This document shows positions 7,626-8,647 of a stretch of DNA of 8,647 nucleotides, piece by piece. Below the pieces are notes generated by a model that saw only the letters and a list, made by a program, of their open reading frames with translations, made no database searches and was not told where the DNA came from. Origin of the DNA: JAFGJU01 sp964570935 (GTDB lineage Bacteria; Eisenbacteria; RBG-16-71-46; JAFGJU01); the NCBI GenBank assembly GCA_964570935.1, contig CAZMZP010000090.1, positions 1-8,647 on the forward strand. Reading direction: 5' to 3'. Numbering within the stretch: position 1 is the stretch's first letter; each line of letters starts with the position of its first letter. The position numbers and the translations under genes were made by a program.

Positions 7626-7655
7626 TTGACATCGCGTGGCTTCCGTGCCTAACAT
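7626..7655 (+). promoter_or_regulatory. Promoter of the SLH-Wzi gene, predicted leaderless
   Basis: A perfect TTGACA (7626-7631) and TAACAT (7650-7655, four of six) are 18 bases apart. Only six bases separate the -10 box from the ATG at 7662, so transcription starting seven bases after the box would begin on the A of the start codon. No Shine-Dalgarno precedes that ATG, consistent with leaderless translation. Confidence 0.6.
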
Positions 7656-7661
7656 GGCGCC

Positions 7662-8647
7662 ATGAGAATCACTCGGCCTCCGAAGAACAGCTGCGCGAAG
7701 TCTGTCTGTGTGGCGTTGTTCCTGCTGGCGGCAACGCTGGCGCCGGCTGTGAGCGCTGGGGCCGGCGAAGGCACTGCCCTGCCGGCGGCCTTGCCGCCGG
7801 AACGTCCGCCCGAACTCCTGCCGACGGACCACTGGGCTTACGACGAGCTCCAGAAGCTCTGGGTCGCCGGGATGATGGACTCCGTATTCGTGAGCTCCAG
7901 GCCGGCGTCCAGGTACGACGTGGCCGCTCTCCTCATGTCGCTCCAGAGCGACCCTCGCGTGCCTGGGGGCTACGCGCCGATGGAGAGGCTGCTCCGGGAG
8001 TTCAGCCGGGAAATCTCGTATTTGCGGGGTGACTCGGGATACAGACCCATGCCGTACATGCTCCATTCGAGGAGTGAGAAGACCGATTTCCGGCTGTCCA
8101 CATACGTGGACGCGCAATGGGCGGGCGGAGAGAACGTTCAGTGGCAGGGCTCCAGGGTCGACGGCGCGACGATCGAAGGCTCCAGGGTTGGCATTCAAGC
8201 CACTGCAATACTGCGGCCGAACCTCGTCATCTACCAGGACGTCTACGCAGGCAAGGTCACTGACGGCTGGAAGTACGGCGAGGAGCTGTTCTCTATCCCG
8301 GACTTCATCATTTTCGCGGACAGGTTCTACGCCGCCATGAGAACCCCGTGGGCAGACGTCCAGGTCGGGCGGGACAAGGTCAGATGGGGTCCTGGCAGGA
8401 CTGGCACGTTGCTTCTTTCGGATGGCGCCGACAGTTACACTATGCTGCACCTCACCAGGACCTTCGGGAAGAAGGTCAAGGTCTCCAGCGTGAGCGGTGT
8501 CTTAGACGCCGAGGAAGGCAAGTACCTGGCGGCTCACAGGATCGACTTTGCGCCGACCCATTTCATGCAGTTCGGACTTTCGGAAACGGCGATCTACCAC
8601 GCAGAGTTTTTCGAGCCGCTGTACGTGATATCGCTGATTCCGTTTAC
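7662..8647 (+). CDS. SLH-domain, Wzi-like outer-membrane barrel protein (3' end missing)
   Basis: The frame is open from the ATG to the window edge: 328 codons and no stop, so the C-terminus is absent. The signal peptide has basic residues then a hydrophobic core at about 16-30, with cleavage near VSA (30-32). Residues about 54-98 resemble an S-layer homology domain (TDHWAYDELQKLWVAGMMDS, then SRYDVAALLMSL), followed by a short helix at 106-121. From about 140 the sequence alternates like barrel strands. It carries Wzi-type signatures VGRDKVRWGPGRTG (235-248), LLLSDGADSY (250-259) and HRIDFAPTHFMQFGLSETAIY (292-312, with H292, D295, F296). Wzi proteins are outer-membrane barrels that help attach or assemble surface polysaccharide. 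SLH domains on diderm barrels tie the outer membrane to cell-wall polymers. No other capsule genes are visible. It has its own promoter, and the start is chosen for the signal peptide and promoter position, since there is no ribosome-binding site. Confidence 0.8.
   Translation, partial: MRITRPPKNSCAKSVCVALFLLAATLAPAVSAGAGEGTALPAALPPERPPELLPTDHWAYDELQKLWVAGMMDSVFVSSRPASRYDVAALLMSLQSDPRVPGGYAPMERLLREFSREISYLRGDSGYRPMPYMLHSRSEKTDFRLSTYVDAQWAGGENVQWQGSRVDGATIEGSRVGIQATAILRPNLVIYQDVYAGKVTDGWKYGEELFSIPDFIIFADRFYAAMRTPWADVQVGRDKVRWGPGRTGTLLLSDGADSYTMLHLTRTFGKKVKVSSVSGVLDAEEGKYLAAHRIDFAPTHFMQFGLSETAIYHAEFFEPLYVISLIPF

Overview
The window is about 8.6 kb of GC-rich bacterial DNA with six complete genes and one gene cut off at the right edge. 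No gene is phylogenetically decisive. The mix points to a Gram-negative, two-membrane bacterium: a likely outer-membrane barrel, a lipoprotein-like partner, a secreted propeller with a FlgD-like/'PNPSNP'-type C-terminal sorting domain, and an SLH-Wzi barrel. Proteins with that C-terminal domain are common in the Fibrobacteres-Chlorobi-Bacteroidetes (FCB) group and neighbouring candidate phyla such as Eisenbacteria, Krumholzibacteria, Latescibacteria or WOR-3. The lineage is an inference from protein style only.

Layout, left to right. (1) 132-1058, minus: a classical short-chain dehydrogenase/reductase, with hairpins but no convincing gene to its left. (2) 1059-1315: a divergent promoter region with a good sigma70-type promoter facing right, a weaker one facing left, two hairpins and a perfect 13-bp tandem repeat just upstream of a strong Shine-Dalgarno. 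(3) 1316-2878, plus: a two-gene unit encoding a probable outer-membrane barrel (resembling DUF6588) and a small lipoprotein-like protein. (4) 2879-3014: a 54-nt nested palindrome. (5) 3015-4094, plus: a class I SAM methyltransferase fused to two copies of a four-cysteine module. (6) 4139-6088, minus, convergent with the methyltransferase: a secreted protein with eight about 54-residue blades, a fibronectin-III-like domain and a FlgD-like terminal domain. (7) 6089-6358: a second divergent promoter region. (8) 6359-7471, plus: a threonine 3-dehydrogenase-type zinc enzyme, closed by a textbook terminator. (9) 7662-8647, plus, incomplete: a secreted protein with an N-terminal SLH-like domain followed by a Wzi-like barrel. 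Its promoter sits so close to the ATG that the message should be leaderless.

Taken together, four of the seven genes (barrel, lipoprotein-like protein, propeller, SLH-Wzi) are exported or cell-envelope proteins, and three (reductase, methyltransferase, Tdh-like enzyme) are cytoplasmic enzymes. Apart from the barrel/lipoprotein pair, the genes look independently transcribed, so I do not see a single multi-gene system. The most unusual items are the methyltransferase with a duplicated Cys4 module, the dehydrogenase whose cofactor pocket looks NADP-type, and the SLH-Wzi gene with a predicted leaderless transcript. Several start codons were moved inward from the longest possible reading frame because a clear ribosome-binding site marks the inner ATG.
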